A stretch of 64,000 bases of DNA from Vibrio xiamenensis (GTDB taxonomy: Bacteria; Pseudomonadota; Gammaproteobacteria; Enterobacterales; Vibrionaceae), in assembly GCF_900100015.1 (NCBI RefSeq), contig NZ_FNDD01000012.1, positions 79,987 through 143,986 on the forward strand. Reading direction: 5' to 3'. Below, piece by piece: positions 49,807 through 58,907 of the stretch; position 1 is the first letter of the stretch; every line of letters starts with the position of its first letter. Below the pieces are notes generated by a model. It saw nothing but the letters and a program-made list of their open reading frames with translations, did not search any database and was not told the origin of the DNA. A program made the translations under genes and the position numbers.

Positions 49807-50985
49807 TTAATCAAGTTTTACTTGAGTTGCTTTGATGTTTTCACTTGGGTAGCAACCTAATACTTTTAGGTGTTTGGTCAGCTTGGTTAATTCAGTAAGC
49901 GCTTGCTGCATATGTTCGGAATTGAGCTGAGCTTCCAAATCGACATAAAACATCTCTTCCCACGGGTTACCCATGATCGGACGCGATTCAAGCTTGGTCA
50001 TGTTAATGCCGTATTTTTGCAGTACTAACAGAGTTTCAACCAAAGAGCCAGCGTGTTGCGACGTCGACATGATGAGTGTCGTTTTGGCCGGAATTTGGCT
50101 CGATACTTCAACCGGTTTACGTGCCACGATAATAAAACGGGTATGGTTTTCGGTCTGATTGGCAATCTGGCTTTGCAGTGATTGCAAACCATAAAGTTTA
50201 CCGCTGGTGGCATTACCTATTGCAGCAACATCGTTGCGGTTGAGTTCTTTGACCTTTTTCATTGCATCTGCAGTACTGGCGCAGGATTCCAGCGTGACCC
50301 CTTTAAGGCGGCTTAAAAATTCACTGCACTGCTGATGTGGCTGCGGATGAGAGTAAAGCACTTTGATGTCTTCCAGACGAATGTCGCCTGTGGCAACCAG
50401 GCAGTGCTCGATAGGTAAAGTGAGTTCGCCGACAATATATAAGGTTGTGTGTTGCAGTAAGTCGTAGACTTCGTTAATCGAACCTGAGCTGGTGTTTTCA
50501 ATCGGTAGAACACCAAAGTCGGCATGGCCGGATTCCACCGTGTTAGTGACTTCTTTGAAATGTCCGCAGTTGACCTCAATCAGTTCGGTGTTTTTACGGC
50601 TGAAATATTCGCGGCTGGCAAGGTGAGAGTAGGAGCCTTTGGCACCAAGAAATGCCACTCGCGCTATCGGTTTACGACTTAATTCTGGGTTAGCAAGGTT
50701 TTGTAAGTAAGACTGCTGAAGCAGGACAGAATCTTCAATGATGGTGTGAAACAGTTTGGTGATGTATTGGGCATCGAGTGCATAATTGTCTCGGCCCGAA
50801 TTAATCAGTTTGACCAACAGTTGTTGTTCGCGTTCGGCATCGCGAACTGGTTTGGACGTCTGAACTTTGCTTTTAGCAACTTCGATGCTCAGTTGGCGAC
50901 GCTCAGAGAGCAGTTTTAGTAAGTTGTCGTCCAGTTCATTTAGGCGAAGACGAATCTCGTCGAGCGAATATTTCTGTTCAGTCAT
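49807..50985 (-). CDS. pheA: bifunctional chorismate mutase / prephenate dehydratase (P-protein)
   Basis: PheA makes phenylpyruvate from chorismate. An AroQ chorismate mutase occupies 1-90 (IRLRLNELDDNLLKLLSERR), the dehydratase domain about 105-285 (AFLGAKGSYSHLASREYF, NTSSGSINEVYDLL), and an ACT domain with the phenylalanine-binding ESRP motif about 300-385. 392 residues, near E. coli (386). Expression is controlled by the leader peptide and attenuator upstream. Confidence 0.96.
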   Translation of the reverse strand: MTEQKYSLDEIRLRLNELDDNLLKLLSERRQLSIEVAKSKVQTSKPVRDAEREQQLLVKLINSGRDNYALDAQYITKLFHTIIEDSVLLQQSYLQNLANPELSRKPIARVAFLGAKGSYSHLASREYFSRKNTELIEVNCGHFKEVTNTVESGHADFGVLPIENTSSGSINEVYDLLQHTTLYIVGELTLPIEHCLVATGDIRLEDIKVLYSHPQPHQQCSEFLSRLKGVTLESCASTADAMKKVKELNRNDVAAIGNATSGKLYGLQSLQSQIANQTENHTRFIIVARKPVEVSSQIPAKTTLIMSTSQHAGSLVETLLVLQKYGINMTKLESRPIMGNPWEEMFYVDLEAQLNSEHMQQALTELTKLTKHLKVLGCYPSENIKATQVKLD

Positions 50986-51003
50986 TCTAATTATCCTTAC
51001 ATG

Positions 51004-51032
51004 AAAAAAGCCTCCCTTGTGGGGAGGCTTTC
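51004..51032 (-). terminator. pheA attenuator terminator
   Basis: On the minus strand AAGCCTCCC (51030-51022) pairs with GGGAGGCTT (51016-51008), followed by six T, before pheA. The 5' arm can instead pair with GGAGGCT at 51077-51071, just after the leader peptide stop, forming an antiterminator. Confidence 0.88.
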
Positions 51033-51078
51033 TATCTATTCGTTTTTGATTGCTCTTTTTGAAACGACCTAGCCTCCA

Positions 51079-51132
51079 TTAAACACGGCGCATAAAAAAG
51101 AAATCAAAAAAGAATAGAGTGAATGAGTACAT
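51079..51132 (-). CDS. pheL: pheA leader peptide (PheL), 17 residues
   Basis: ATG at 51132 opens an 18-codon frame ending TAA at 51081-51079; the peptide is MYSFTLFFFDFFFMRRV, with seven phenylalanines. Ribosome stalling at the Phe codons when charged tRNAPhe is scarce would favour the antiterminator and pheA expression. E. coli PheL has a comparable run of Phe residues. The Shine-Dalgarno sequence is weak. The sequence itself differs from the E. coli leader. Confidence 0.85.
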   Translation of the reverse strand: MYSFTLFFFDFFFMRRV

Positions 51133-51191
51133 ATTTATGTCGGGTTAGTGAATACGTTAAACACAATAAGCAAGCCACTGTATGGCGTCAA

Positions 51192-51219
51192 GAAAAAAAT
51201 AGCGCCTTGCGGCGCTACT
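51192..51219 (-). terminator. rho-independent terminator after raiA
   Basis: On the minus strand AGTAGCGCC-GCAA-GGCGCTATTTTTT forms a stem followed by a T run, between raiA and the pheA leader. Confidence 0.85.
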
Positions 51220-51232
51220 TAAAAATTCCTCT

Positions 51233-51559
51233 TTATTCTACGGTTTCTTCAACCACTGGTTTTTCCGTTCTGCGAGCTTCTGGTTTGTGGCGCAGCTTGT
51301 TCAGTTGACGTTCCAGTTTTTGCTCCACTTCATTAATGGCCGCGTATAGGTCTTCATTATCTGCCGAGGCGACCAATTTTCCTTTTGGAATCGTAATGAC
51401 GGCTTCAAAACGTTTTTGTTTGTTAGGCTCTTCACTAAAAGAAGCTTGGCAACCAATAATGTCCACTTGCCATTTTTCTAGCTTTTTGAACTTACTCTCA
51501 ATATGGTTGCGGATTGCAGAGGTGATGTCGATGTTTTTACCAGTGATGTTTACTTTCAT
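51233..51559 (-). CDS. raiA: ribosome-associated inhibitor RaiA (YfiA/HPF family)
   Basis: This stationary-phase factor binds the 30S subunit and blocks tRNA sites. The 108 residues start MKVNITGKNIDITSAIRNHIE and contain IPKGKLVASADNEDLYAAIN, then a C-terminal charged tail. Monocistronic; a CRP-type site lies 66 bases upstream. Neighbours (pheA, bamD) match the yfiA region of E. coli. Confidence 0.93.
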   Translation of the reverse strand: MKVNITGKNIDITSAIRNHIESKFKKLEKWQVDIIGCQASFSEEPNKQKRFEAVITIPKGKLVASADNEDLYAAINEVEQKLERQLNKLRHKPEARRTEKPVVEETVE

Positions 51560-51624
51560 ATTGCTTTTCCTCTGTAGAATCCCTCATGGGTTAACTTCAG
51601 ATTACTCGTTCAAGACAAAATAGA

Positions 51625-51640
51625 TGTGACTTGGATCACG
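51625..51640 (-). promoter_or_regulatory. candidate CRP site upstream of raiA
   Basis: TGTGA-CTTGGA-TCACG matches the CRP consensus in nine of ten positions. It lies in the 421-base gap 51560-51980, where I see no gene apart from this site and the bamD terminator at the far end. Confidence 0.6.
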
Positions 51641-51934
51641 GATAAAAACGGGTTTTTGGGCTTCGAAATGCTTTGTGATCCATCGCAAAGAGTCCTCGCT
51701 TTATGCAACGAAAAAGCTTGAGCTTCGCAATAAATAACGCTACGTTTGAAAAGGTAGCAAGCTAGAAATTTTCCGTTTTTAGGGGCTTTGTTCGTTCCTT
51801 GGAAGTTGCGTGCTTAGTCTTTGAACAATAAGGAAATTTGCTATTCATCACGCTTGAGTATTTTTTAAACTAGCGCCATTTTTGCTGATATTTATATAAT
51901 GGATTAGCCAGTTAAAACCATCGAATTTTGATAT

Positions 51935-51964
51935 AAAAAACCGCAGTGAAGACTGCGGTTTTTT
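51935..51964 (-). terminator. rho-independent terminator after bamD
   Basis: AAAACCGCAGT pairs with ACTGCGGTTTT with T runs on both strands; the only gene running into it is bamD on the minus strand. Confidence 0.88.
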
Positions 51965-51980
51965 GCGTTTTAAGAATGGC

Positions 51981-52712
51981 TTATTTTACCGGATTGAGTT
52001 TAATCAGCTCTTGGGTATGAGCAACAGCATCATCCATGCCTAACGCTTTATACGCTTTCAGCTGAATTTTCAGTGATTCACGTGCCGCTTGAGTATCAGG
52101 GTAGGCCTTTTGCAGTTCTTGAGCGCGATTGATTGCCGCAATCCAAGCTTCACGGCGCAGATAGAAATCCGCTGTGGCTAAGTCATATTTCGCCAAACGG
52201 TTTTTAAGTGCAAACATACGTTGATGCGCATCTGCCGCGTAAGGGCTGTTTGGGTAGCGTTCAAGTAAATGTTTGAAGTCAGAGAACGCTGCTTTGACCG
52301 GTTCAGGATCGCGGTCGCTGCGGTCGACGCCAAACATGTCGTGCATAAAGTTGCGATCTTGCGCCATATGAGTCAGGCCGCGCATATACAGCACCCAATC
52401 AAGTTTTTCATGGGTTGGGTTCAAACGTGTGAAACGTTCAATCGTCGCGAGGCCAAGGGCTAAATCATCGTTTTTATAGTAAGCGTAAATCAAATCGAGC
52501 TGAACTTGTTCGGAATACGCACCGAAAGGATAACGAGAATCTAGCGCTTCTAGCTTTTCGATCGCCGTCATCCAGTTACCTGCTTGAAGAGAAACTTGAG
52601 CTTCGGAGTAAAGATCGGAAGGGGGAATATCCGGAACAACCTCTTTGTCGCTGCTTGAGCAGCCCACCAAAAGAGACATGGCCAATAAGCCAGATAATGT
52701 ACGCAGTTTCAT
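51981..52712 (-). CDS. bamD: outer membrane protein assembly factor BamD
   Basis: BamD is the essential lipoprotein of the BAM complex that inserts outer-membrane beta-barrels. The 243 residues have a signal peptide with lipobox LVGC (cysteine 18), then TPR-like repeats, including YSEAQVSLQAGNWMTAIEKLEALDSRYPFG and YYKNDDLALGLATIERFTRLNPTH. It diverges from rluD, the same arrangement as in E. coli (yfiO-rluD). Confidence 0.95.
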   Translation of the reverse strand: MKLRTLSGLLAMSLLVGCSSSDKEVVPDIPPSDLYSEAQVSLQAGNWMTAIEKLEALDSRYPFGAYSEQVQLDLIYAYYKNDDLALGLATIERFTRLNPTHEKLDWVLYMRGLTHMAQDRNFMHDMFGVDRSDRDPEPVKAAFSDFKHLLERYPNSPYAADAHQRMFALKNRLAKYDLATADFYLRREAWIAAINRAQELQKAYPDTQAARESLKIQLKAYKALGMDDAVAHTQELIKLNPVK

Positions 52713-52842
52713 GTCAGGAGAGAGTTCCTTTAGGTAAATATTTCTTAAGCTTCGTTACATTCGCTCGAGTAACGGATACAATAAAGCCATTATTTTTCCA
52801 TACTAGTGAGCATTAGTCTCACAGTTTTTAAAAAAGTTCGAT

Positions 52843-53820
52843 ATGGCTCAGCAGATTGAATTAACGAATACCGTAAGTGACAGCCAATTAGGCCAACGTC
52901 TGGATCAGGCGATCGCCGAATTATTTTCTGATTTTTCCCGTTCTCGCCTCAAAGAGTGGCTATTGGACGGCAAAGTTCAAGTGAACGGTGAAGTGGTCAC
53001 CAAACCGAGAACCAAAGTCATGGGCGGTGAGCTTATTACCGTTCAAGCAGAACTTGAAGACGAAGAGCGTTGGGAAGCACAAGATATTGCACTGAATATC
53101 GTTTATGAAGATGACGATATTTTGGTGATCAATAAACCGCGTGACTTTGTGGTTCACCCTGGTGCAGGTACTCCAGATGGTACGGTGCTTAACGCATTAT
53201 TGTTCCACTATCCGGAAATCGCCGAAGTGCCACGTGCCGGGATTGTCCACCGTTTAGATAAAGACACCACAGGTTTGATGGTGGTGGCGAAGACAGTACC
53301 AGCGCAAACTCGTTTAGTGCGCGCCTTGCAAAAACGTAAAATCACTCGTGAGTACGAGGCGATTGCGATTGGTCGTATGACCGCAGGTGGTATGGTCGAC
53401 AAACCGATTGGTCGCCATTCAACCAAGCGTACTTTGATGGCAGTGACGCCAATGGGTAAGCCTGCGGTAACCCATTATCGCGTTGCAGAGCATTTTCGTG
53501 AGCACACGCGTATTCGCTTGCGCCTAGAAACCGGCCGTACACACCAAATTCGTGTTCATATGTCGTATCTGCAGCATCCATTGCTTGGTGATACCGCTTA
53601 TGGTGGCCGCGCGCGTATTCCTCGCGGTGCTACTCAGCAGCTAACCGACATGATTCGTCAATTTGATCGTCAGGCGCTGCATGCGGCTATGCTGCGTTTC
53701 GAGCATCCGGTTACGGGTGAAGAGCTTGAGTTCCATGCGCCAATTCCAGATGATATGGTGGCAATGACAGAAGCGCTTCGAGCAGATGCCGAGCAGCACG
53801 GACTAGAAGAAGAGTATTAA
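52843..53820 (+). CDS. rluD: 23S rRNA pseudouridine(1911/1915/1917) synthase
   Basis: RluD modifies helix 69 of 23S rRNA. An S4 RNA-binding domain occupies about 18-75, and the catalytic D139 lies in HRLDKDTTGL, the same number as in E. coli. The 325 residues match the family length. The stop overlaps the start of pgeF (TAATG), indicating coupling. Confidence 0.96.
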   Translation: MAQQIELTNTVSDSQLGQRLDQAIAELFSDFSRSRLKEWLLDGKVQVNGEVVTKPRTKVMGGELITVQAELEDEERWEAQDIALNIVYEDDDILVINKPRDFVVHPGAGTPDGTVLNALLFHYPEIAEVPRAGIVHRLDKDTTGLMVVAKTVPAQTRLVRALQKRKITREYEAIAIGRMTAGGMVDKPIGRHSTKRTLMAVTPMGKPAVTHYRVAEHFREHTRIRLRLETGRTHQIRVHMSYLQHPLLGDTAYGGRARIPRGATQQLTDMIRQFDRQALHAAMLRFEHPVTGEELEFHAPIPDDMVAMTEALRADAEQHGLEEEY

Positions 53821-54551
53821 TGCGCGAATTGATCATTCCTAACTGGCCAGCCCCAAAATGTGTAAAAGCGGTGTCTTCCACACGTTTTGGCGGTGTCTCA
53901 CTTGCCCCTTATGCAGGGTTGAATGTTGGTGCTCATGTTGGGGATGATTTGCATTTGGTTGAGCAAAACCGCCAGCGCGTGACTCAATTGGCTGAAATGC
54001 CGAGTGCGCCGGTGTGGCTCAATCAAACTCATTCGACCGAGGTCGTGGTGTTAAACGCGCCAACATCGATGGTGGTGGATGCCGATGGCGCATTTACGAC
54101 CCAAGGCGGTGTGGTGTGTAGCGCCATGACCGCAGATTGCCTACCGATTCTACTCACCAATACTCAAGGCACCCAAGTTGCGGCAGTGCACGCAGGTTGG
54201 CGAGGATTGGTTAACGGCATTACCGAAAATGCGTTAAACCATTTCTCAGGTGATGTGATGGCTTGGCTTGGGCCGGCGATTAGTCCGAGCGCCTTTGAAG
54301 TCGGTGATGAAGTTCGCCAAGCGTTTATTGAAAAGCACTCTCAGGCGCATCTCGCGTTTACACCGGGTAAGCAAACCGGTAAGTGGTGGGCAAATATGCC
54401 GCTGCTGGCAACCCAGCGCTTACAACGCCAAGGTGTGATGGCCATCTACGGTGGCGATCTCTGTACCTATCAAGACCCAGAACGCTTTTATTCTTATCGT
54501 CGTGATGGGGTTACAGGCCGCCAAGCCAGTTTTATCTGGATTGCAGAATAA
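53820..54551 (+). CDS. pgeF: PgeF/YfiH family protein (peptidoglycan editing factor, laccase domain)
   Basis: The 243 residues are a YfiH-type laccase-domain protein with Cys/His metal sites in TADCLPILL and HAGWRGLVNG. E. coli PgeF keeps L-Ala, not L-Ser, in peptidoglycan; homologues also show purine-nucleoside phosphorylase activity. The start overlaps the rluD stop. clpB follows 122 bases later. Confidence 0.92.
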   Translation: MRELIIPNWPAPKCVKAVSSTRFGGVSLAPYAGLNVGAHVGDDLHLVEQNRQRVTQLAEMPSAPVWLNQTHSTEVVVLNAPTSMVVDADGAFTTQGGVVCSAMTADCLPILLTNTQGTQVAAVHAGWRGLVNGITENALNHFSGDVMAWLGPAISPSAFEVGDEVRQAFIEKHSQAHLAFTPGKQTGKWWANMPLLATQRLQRQGVMAIYGGDLCTYQDPERFYSYRRDGVTGRQASFIWIAE

Positions 54552-54594
54552 TTCGCGTCGGGTTCGATCTTTTGGTGTAACCTGCATCTCCCCC

Positions 54595-54623
54595 CTTGAA
54601 AATTCCCTTTCACGTATCCATCT
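54595..54623 (+). promoter_or_regulatory. sigma-32 type heat-shock promoter of clpB
   Basis: CTTGAAA at 54595-54601 and TCCATCT at 54617-54623 are separated by 15 bases, close to the sigma-32 consensus CTTGAAA-N(11-16)-CCCATNT. It lies 50 bases before the clpB start. Confidence 0.75.
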
Positions 54624-54673
54624 TCCTTGATAGTTAAGTCACGATTATCTTTATTGAGGTTAGGAAGGTAGAT

Positions 54674-57247
54674 ATGCGTCTCGATAGATTTACCAGCAAG
54701 TTTCAAGTTGCGATTTCTGATGCTCAGTCATTAGCACTTGGGCGCGATCATCAATACATCGAACCAGTACACCTTATGGTGGCTTTGCTCGATCAAAATG
54801 GTAGCCCGATTCGTCCACTGCTGACGATGATGGACATCGACGTTACTCAGTTACGTTCAAAACTGGGCGAAATTCTCGATCGCTTACCGAAAGTCAGTGG
54901 TATTGGTGGCGATGTTCAGCTCTCTTCTGCGATGGGCAATATGTTCAATCTGTGTGACAAGATTGCTCAGAAACGCAAAGATGCTTACATCTCATCCGAG
55001 ATTTTCTTGCTTGCTGCCCTTGAAGATCGCGGCCCGCTAGGCAGCCTGCTGAAAGAGATTGGTTTGACTGAGAAAAAAGTCAGCGGCGCGATTGAGAAAA
55101 TTCGCGGCGGCCAAACCGTCAACGATCCTAATGCCGAAGAGCTGCGCCAAGCGCTAGAAAAATTCACCATTGATCTTACTGAACGTGCCGAGCAGGGCAA
55201 ACTTGACCCTGTTATTGGTCGTGATGATGAAATTCGCCGCACCATTCAAGTTCTGCAGCGCCGTACCAAAAATAACCCGGTTATTATTGGTGAACCAGGG
55301 GTCGGTAAAACCGCCATCGTCGAAGGTTTGGCTCAGCGTATTGTCAATAACGAAGTGCCTGAAGGGCTGCGCAATAAACGCGTATTATCGCTCGACATGG
55401 GTTCATTGGTTGCGGGGGCGAAATACCGCGGCGAGTTTGAAGAGCGGTTAAAATCGGTGCTCAATGAGTTAGCCAAAGAAGAAGGCAACGTCATTTTGTT
55501 CATCGATGAAATCCATACCATGGTCGGCGCTGGTAAAGGCGAAGGCTCGATGGACGCCGGTAATATGCTAAAACCTGCATTGGCACGTGGTGAGCTTCAC
55601 TGTGTCGGTGCCACCACTTTGGATGAATATCGTCAATACATCGAAAAAGATCCGGCGCTTGAACGTCGTTTCCAAAAAGTATTGGTTGATGAGCCAAGCG
55701 TGGAAGATACGGTGGCCATTTTGCGTGGTTTGAAAGAGCGCTATGAGCTGCACCACCATGTGGAAATCACTGATCCGGCGATCGTTTCGGCGGCCAGTTT
55801 ATCACACCGTTATGTATCAGACAGACAATTGCCGGATAAAGCCATCGACTTGATCGATGAAGCGGCATCCAGCATTCGTATGCAGATCGACTCGAAACCT
55901 GAAGCGCTGGATCGTTTAGAGCGCCGTATTATTCAGCTCAAAATCGAACAGCAAGCGCTGAGCAATGAACACGATGACGCCAGTGAGCGCCGTCTGGTAG
56001 CGCTCAATCAAGAGTTGGATGAGAAAGAGCGTGAATTGGCTGAGCTTACTGAAGTGTGGAATACCGAGAAAGCCGCGTTATCCGGCACTCAACACATTAA
56101 GTCTGAGCTTGAACAAGCGCGTATGGATATGGAGTTTGCGCGTCGTGCTGGCGATTTAAGTCGCATGTCCGAACTGCAATATGGCCGTATTCCTGAGCTG
56201 GAAAAACAGCTGGATTTGGCAACCCAAGCCGAAATGCAAGAGATGACGTTGCTGCGTAACAAAGTCACTGATGCAGAAATCGCCGAAGTGTTGTCGAAAC
56301 AAACCGGCATTCCAGTCTCGAAAATGCTTGAAGCAGAGAAAGACAAACTGCTGCGCATGGAAGAAGTGCTGCATAAACGTGTGATTGGTCAAACCGAAGC
56401 GGTGGAAGCGGTCTCTGATGCGATTCGTCGTAGCCGTGCTGGGCTTTCGGATCCAAACCGTCCGATTGGTTCGTTCTTATTCTTAGGTCCAACCGGGGTG
56501 GGTAAAACCGAGCTATGTAAAACGCTGGCCAACTTTATGTTTGATAGCGAAGACAACATGGTGCGAATCGATATGTCTGAGTTTATGGAGAAACATTCCG
56601 TGGCTCGTTTGGTCGGTGCGCCTCCAGGTTATGTCGGCTATGAAGAAGGCGGCTATTTGACTGAGGCTGTACGTCGTAAACCGTATTCGGTTATTTTGCT
56701 CGATGAAGTCGAAAAAGCACACCCAGATGTGTTTAACATTCTGCTGCAAGTGCTTGATGATGGGCGATTAACTGATGGACAAGGACGCACTGTCGATTTT
56801 CGTAATACCGTAGTTATCATGACGTCAAACCTAGGCTCGAGCCGAATTCAAGAAAACTTCGCTAAGTTGGACTATGAAGGTATGAAGCAGCAGGTAATGG
56901 AAGTGGTGACTCAACACTTCAGACCGGAGTTTTTAAACCGTGTCGATGAAACTGTTGTATTCCATCCGTTGGGTACTGCGCACATCAAATCGATTGCTTC
57001 GATCCAATTGGCGCGTTTGGCGCAGCGCATGGAAGATCAAGGTTACGAATTGAATGTGTCTGAACCTGCGTTGGATCTGATCGCCGAAGTTGGTTTTGAT
57101 CCGGTTTATGGTGCAAGACCGCTTAAACGTGCTGTGCAACAAAACGTCGAAAACCCACTGGCTAAATCTATCTTGGCTGGCAGCTTGGTTCCGGGTTCAA
57201 CGATTACGCTTGAAGCCGTTGATGGCAAAATTGTTGCAACGCAATAA
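54674..57247 (+). CDS. clpB: ATP-dependent disaggregase ClpB
   Basis: ClpB is a hexameric Hsp100 chaperone that, with DnaK, rescues aggregated proteins. The 857 residues (E. coli 857) show an N-terminal Clp repeat domain (1-150), NBD1 with Walker A GEPGVGKT (about 206-213), the coiled-coil middle domain (about 400-520, [25 protein letters not shown] pattern), and NBD2 with [12 protein letters not shown]. There is no ClpP-binding IGF/L loop, as expected. Heat-shock promoter upstream, terminator downstream. Confidence 0.97.
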   Translation: MRLDRFTSKFQVAISDAQSLALGRDHQYIEPVHLMVALLDQNGSPIRPLLTMMDIDVTQLRSKLGEILDRLPKVSGIGGDVQLSSAMGNMFNLCDKIAQKRKDAYISSEIFLLAALEDRGPLGSLLKEIGLTEKKVSGAIEKIRGGQTVNDPNAEELRQALEKFTIDLTERAEQGKLDPVIGRDDEIRRTIQVLQRRTKNNPVIIGEPGVGKTAIVEGLAQRIVNNEVPEGLRNKRVLSLDMGSLVAGAKYRGEFEERLKSVLNELAKEEGNVILFIDEIHTMVGAGKGEGSMDAGNMLKPALARGELHCVGATTLDEYRQYIEKDPALERRFQKVLVDEPSVEDTVAILRGLKERYELHHHVEITDPAIVSAASLSHRYVSDRQLPDKAIDLIDEAASSIRMQIDSKPEALDRLERRIIQLKIEQQALSNEHDDASERRLVALNQELDEKERELAELTEVWNTEKAALSGTQHIKSELEQARMDMEFARRAGDLSRMSELQYGRIPELEKQLDLATQAEMQEMTLLRNKVTDAEIAEVLSKQTGIPVSKMLEAEKDKLLRMEEVLHKRVIGQTEAVEAVSDAIRRSRAGLSDPNRPIGSFLFLGPTGVGKTELCKTLANFMFDSEDNMVRIDMSEFMEKHSVARLVGAPPGYVGYEEGGYLTEAVRRKPYSVILLDEVEKAHPDVFNILLQVLDDGRLTDGQGRTVDFRNTVVIMTSNLGSSRIQENFAKLDYEGMKQQVMEVVTQHFRPEFLNRVDETVVFHPLGTAHIKSIASIQLARLAQRMEDQGYELNVSEPALDLIAEVGFDPVYGARPLKRAVQQNVENPLAKSILAGSLVPGSTITLEAVDGKIVATQ

Positions 57248-57265
57248 CCCGCTGTTTATGAAAAC

Positions 57266-57294
57266 AAAAGCCATGCAATCGCATGGCTTTTTTA
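57266..57294. terminator. terminator between clpB and the oxygenase gene
   Basis: AAAGCCATGC pairs with GCATGGCTTT around AATC, with A- and T-rich flanks on both sides. Confidence 0.9.
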
Positions 57295-57317
57295 TTGGGA
57301 GATAGGTTTTTTTCGCA

Positions 57318-58304
57318 TTAGGCGAAGTTGGCGTTAATACGCATTTTCAAATACTCTTGCGCGGTGATAGGTTGATAACGCTGCTGTGGCCCTTGAATGA
57401 TTTGGTCGCGATTGGCTTGGCAGAAAAATGCCATGCTGTAGCGTGAACCTTGGTTTTCTTCGGCGCTTGGCATTCTGACGCGGTGCAGCGTAGATTTGAG
57501 TAAATCATCACTCCAACGCATCAACATATCGCCAATATTGCAGGTGATGACACCCGCTTTCGGTACCACATTGCTCCACACCAAATTTTGTTTGGCATCT
57601 TTACCGCCCGCAACTTGCAGACCACCTTGGTTCTCTTGTTGAAAAACCATGGTCAAACAATCAAAGTCGGTATGAGCGCCAGCACGCCAATGCTCGCCTT
57701 CGGTCGGAATTTCTGCCATCGGCAAGTAATGCAGCATGCGTAATGTGCTCAGGTAATCTTGCGATTCGCGCTGGTGGGCACGAGTAAAGAAGTCGCGCTC
57801 AAAGCCCAGTTTATCTGCAAAGCAAGACAGAACCTTCATTCCCAATTGCCATGCTTGATGCTCCATAGACAGCAAGTGTGACTCAAATTCTGGCACCAAT
57901 TGCTCACTGGGCCACAAATCATCCATGTGCGGTAGAGTAATTTGATACGACTCTTTTTGATCGGCTGTGCCGGTTGACGGGCGTACTTGCTGCTTAAATT
58001 CCCAACCCGCATTTAGCCCTTCTTTAAGCGGGAATTGCTGTTTGTCTTGCTGAGGAAGTGAGAAAAACTGCTCGCTCAAACCAAAAGCTTTCTCGATATC
58101 AGTCAACGCAATTCCGTGATTGGTGAGCTGAAAGAATCCTACTTGTGTTGCAGCTTGCCATAGTTGCTCGGTGATCTCTTCGCGTCGCTGCTCAAAATCG
58201 TGCAGGTCAATCATCGGGATGGATTCGACATCGGCTTCAACGCCGCGTCCGCCAATCGTGGTTTCGAAATTCAGTTCGTCTAATTGATAGCAAGTTTGTG
58301 TCAT
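57318..58304 (-). CDS. isopenicillin-N-synthase-like Fe(II)/2-oxoglutarate oxygenase, riboswitch-controlled
   Basis: A 328-residue non-haem iron dioxygenase. The facial triad is H211, D213 (GAHTDFD) and H274 (TLHRVRMP), with the 2-oxoglutarate-binding R288-x-S290 (SRYSMAFF). The N-terminal DIOX_N region includes GFFQLTNHGI. The start is ATG 58304 with GGAG 9 bases upstream. An NMT1-motif aptamer lies 36 bases upstream, so it is probably regulated by xanthine or urate. The substrate is unknown; an oxidised purine is a reasonable inference (compare fungal XanA, a different 2-oxoglutarate oxygenase that hydroxylates xanthine). It is last in the minus-strand purine cluster. Confidence 0.85.
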   Translation of the reverse strand: MTQTCYQLDELNFETTIGGRGVEADVESIPMIDLHDFEQRREEITEQLWQAATQVGFFQLTNHGIALTDIEKAFGLSEQFFSLPQQDKQQFPLKEGLNAGWEFKQQVRPSTGTADQKESYQITLPHMDDLWPSEQLVPEFESHLLSMEHQAWQLGMKVLSCFADKLGFERDFFTRAHQRESQDYLSTLRMLHYLPMAEIPTEGEHWRAGAHTDFDCLTMVFQQENQGGLQVAGGKDAKQNLVWSNVVPKAGVITCNIGDMLMRWSDDLLKSTLHRVRMPSAEENQGSRYSMAFFCQANRDQIIQGPQQRYQPITAQEYLKMRINANFA

Positions 58305-58339
58305 GGTTTTAGTCTCCAATTAAGCATTTGCTTGTTATT

Positions 58340-58386
58340 GGAGCAATGTCCAGCAATAGCAAAGTATTGCAGACCGCTTCTACTCC
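58340..58386 (-). ncRNA. NMT1-motif (xanthine/8-oxopurine class I) riboswitch aptamer B
   Basis: On the minus strand the element reads GGAGTAGAAGCGGTCT, a GCAATA/TATTGC hairpin, then GGACATTGCTCC. The conserved loop parts AGAAGCGGT and GGACATTGCTC are identical to the other two copies, while the P2 hairpin differs and still pairs. P1 is GGAG/CTCC. It lies between the deaminase gene and the oxygenase gene. Its 3' CTCCAAT (58343-58337) is complementary to the oxygenase ATTGGAG ribosome-binding site (58320-58314). Confidence 0.88.
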
Positions 58387-58419
58387 GTGGGTTTGATGAA
58401 TTAAGTTATGTGCTGGTCA

Positions 58420-58896
58420 TTACCACACGCCGTGATGCACCAGTTCCGCTTCGTCTTCAAGCAGTGGGCCGAGCACTTCGACTTCGCGTTGACCGGATTC
58501 AAACACAGTGCGACAAGGCAGCGCTAACGTCGGGTTCTCCGGGTGATTACCAGTGAGTGTTTTAAGCGTGGCTTCGCTCAAACCATACACAACGCGGCCA
58601 ACGCCCGCCCAATAGATAGCTCCGGCGCACATTGCGCATGGCTCTGCCGAAACGTACAAGGTACAGGTTTGTAGAAAGTCAGGGCGATACAGTTTGCTGG
58701 CTTTGGTCATAATCACGCGCTCTGCGTGACCCGTCATGTCTAAATTCGGTAAATAACCGTTAATTTGTTCCAGTAGTATTTCACCATTGGCATCGACTAA
58801 TACCGCAGAGAAAGGGTGAATACCGCGTAATTTGGCGTCTTCGGCCAGCGCGAAACTGTAGCGAAGAAATTTAAAATCGATATGTTCATTAAGCAT
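58420..58896 (-). CDS. zinc-dependent deaminase, probable guanine deaminase (GuaD type)
   Basis: A 158-residue member of the cytidine/deoxycytidylate deaminase superfamily with the zinc site H57-A-E59 and PC87-x-x-C90 (EPCAMCAGAIYWA). Length and the GAIYWA sequence resemble B. subtilis-type guanine deaminase, which converts guanine to xanthine; adenine/cytosine or tRNA deamination are less likely in this setting. The start is ATG 58896 with AAAGGA upstream; a longer frame would overlap the permease gene. It is the last gene of the ABC importer operon and is followed by riboswitch B. Confidence 0.82.
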   Translation of the reverse strand: MLNEHIDFKFLRYSFALAEDAKLRGIHPFSAVLVDANGEILLEQINGYLPNLDMTGHAERVIMTKASKLYRPDFLQTCTLYVSAEPCAMCAGAIYWAGVGRVVYGLSEATLKTLTGNHPENPTLALPCRTVFESGQREVEVLGPLLEDEAELVHHGVW

Positions 58897-58907
58897 AAAA
58901 AATCCTT

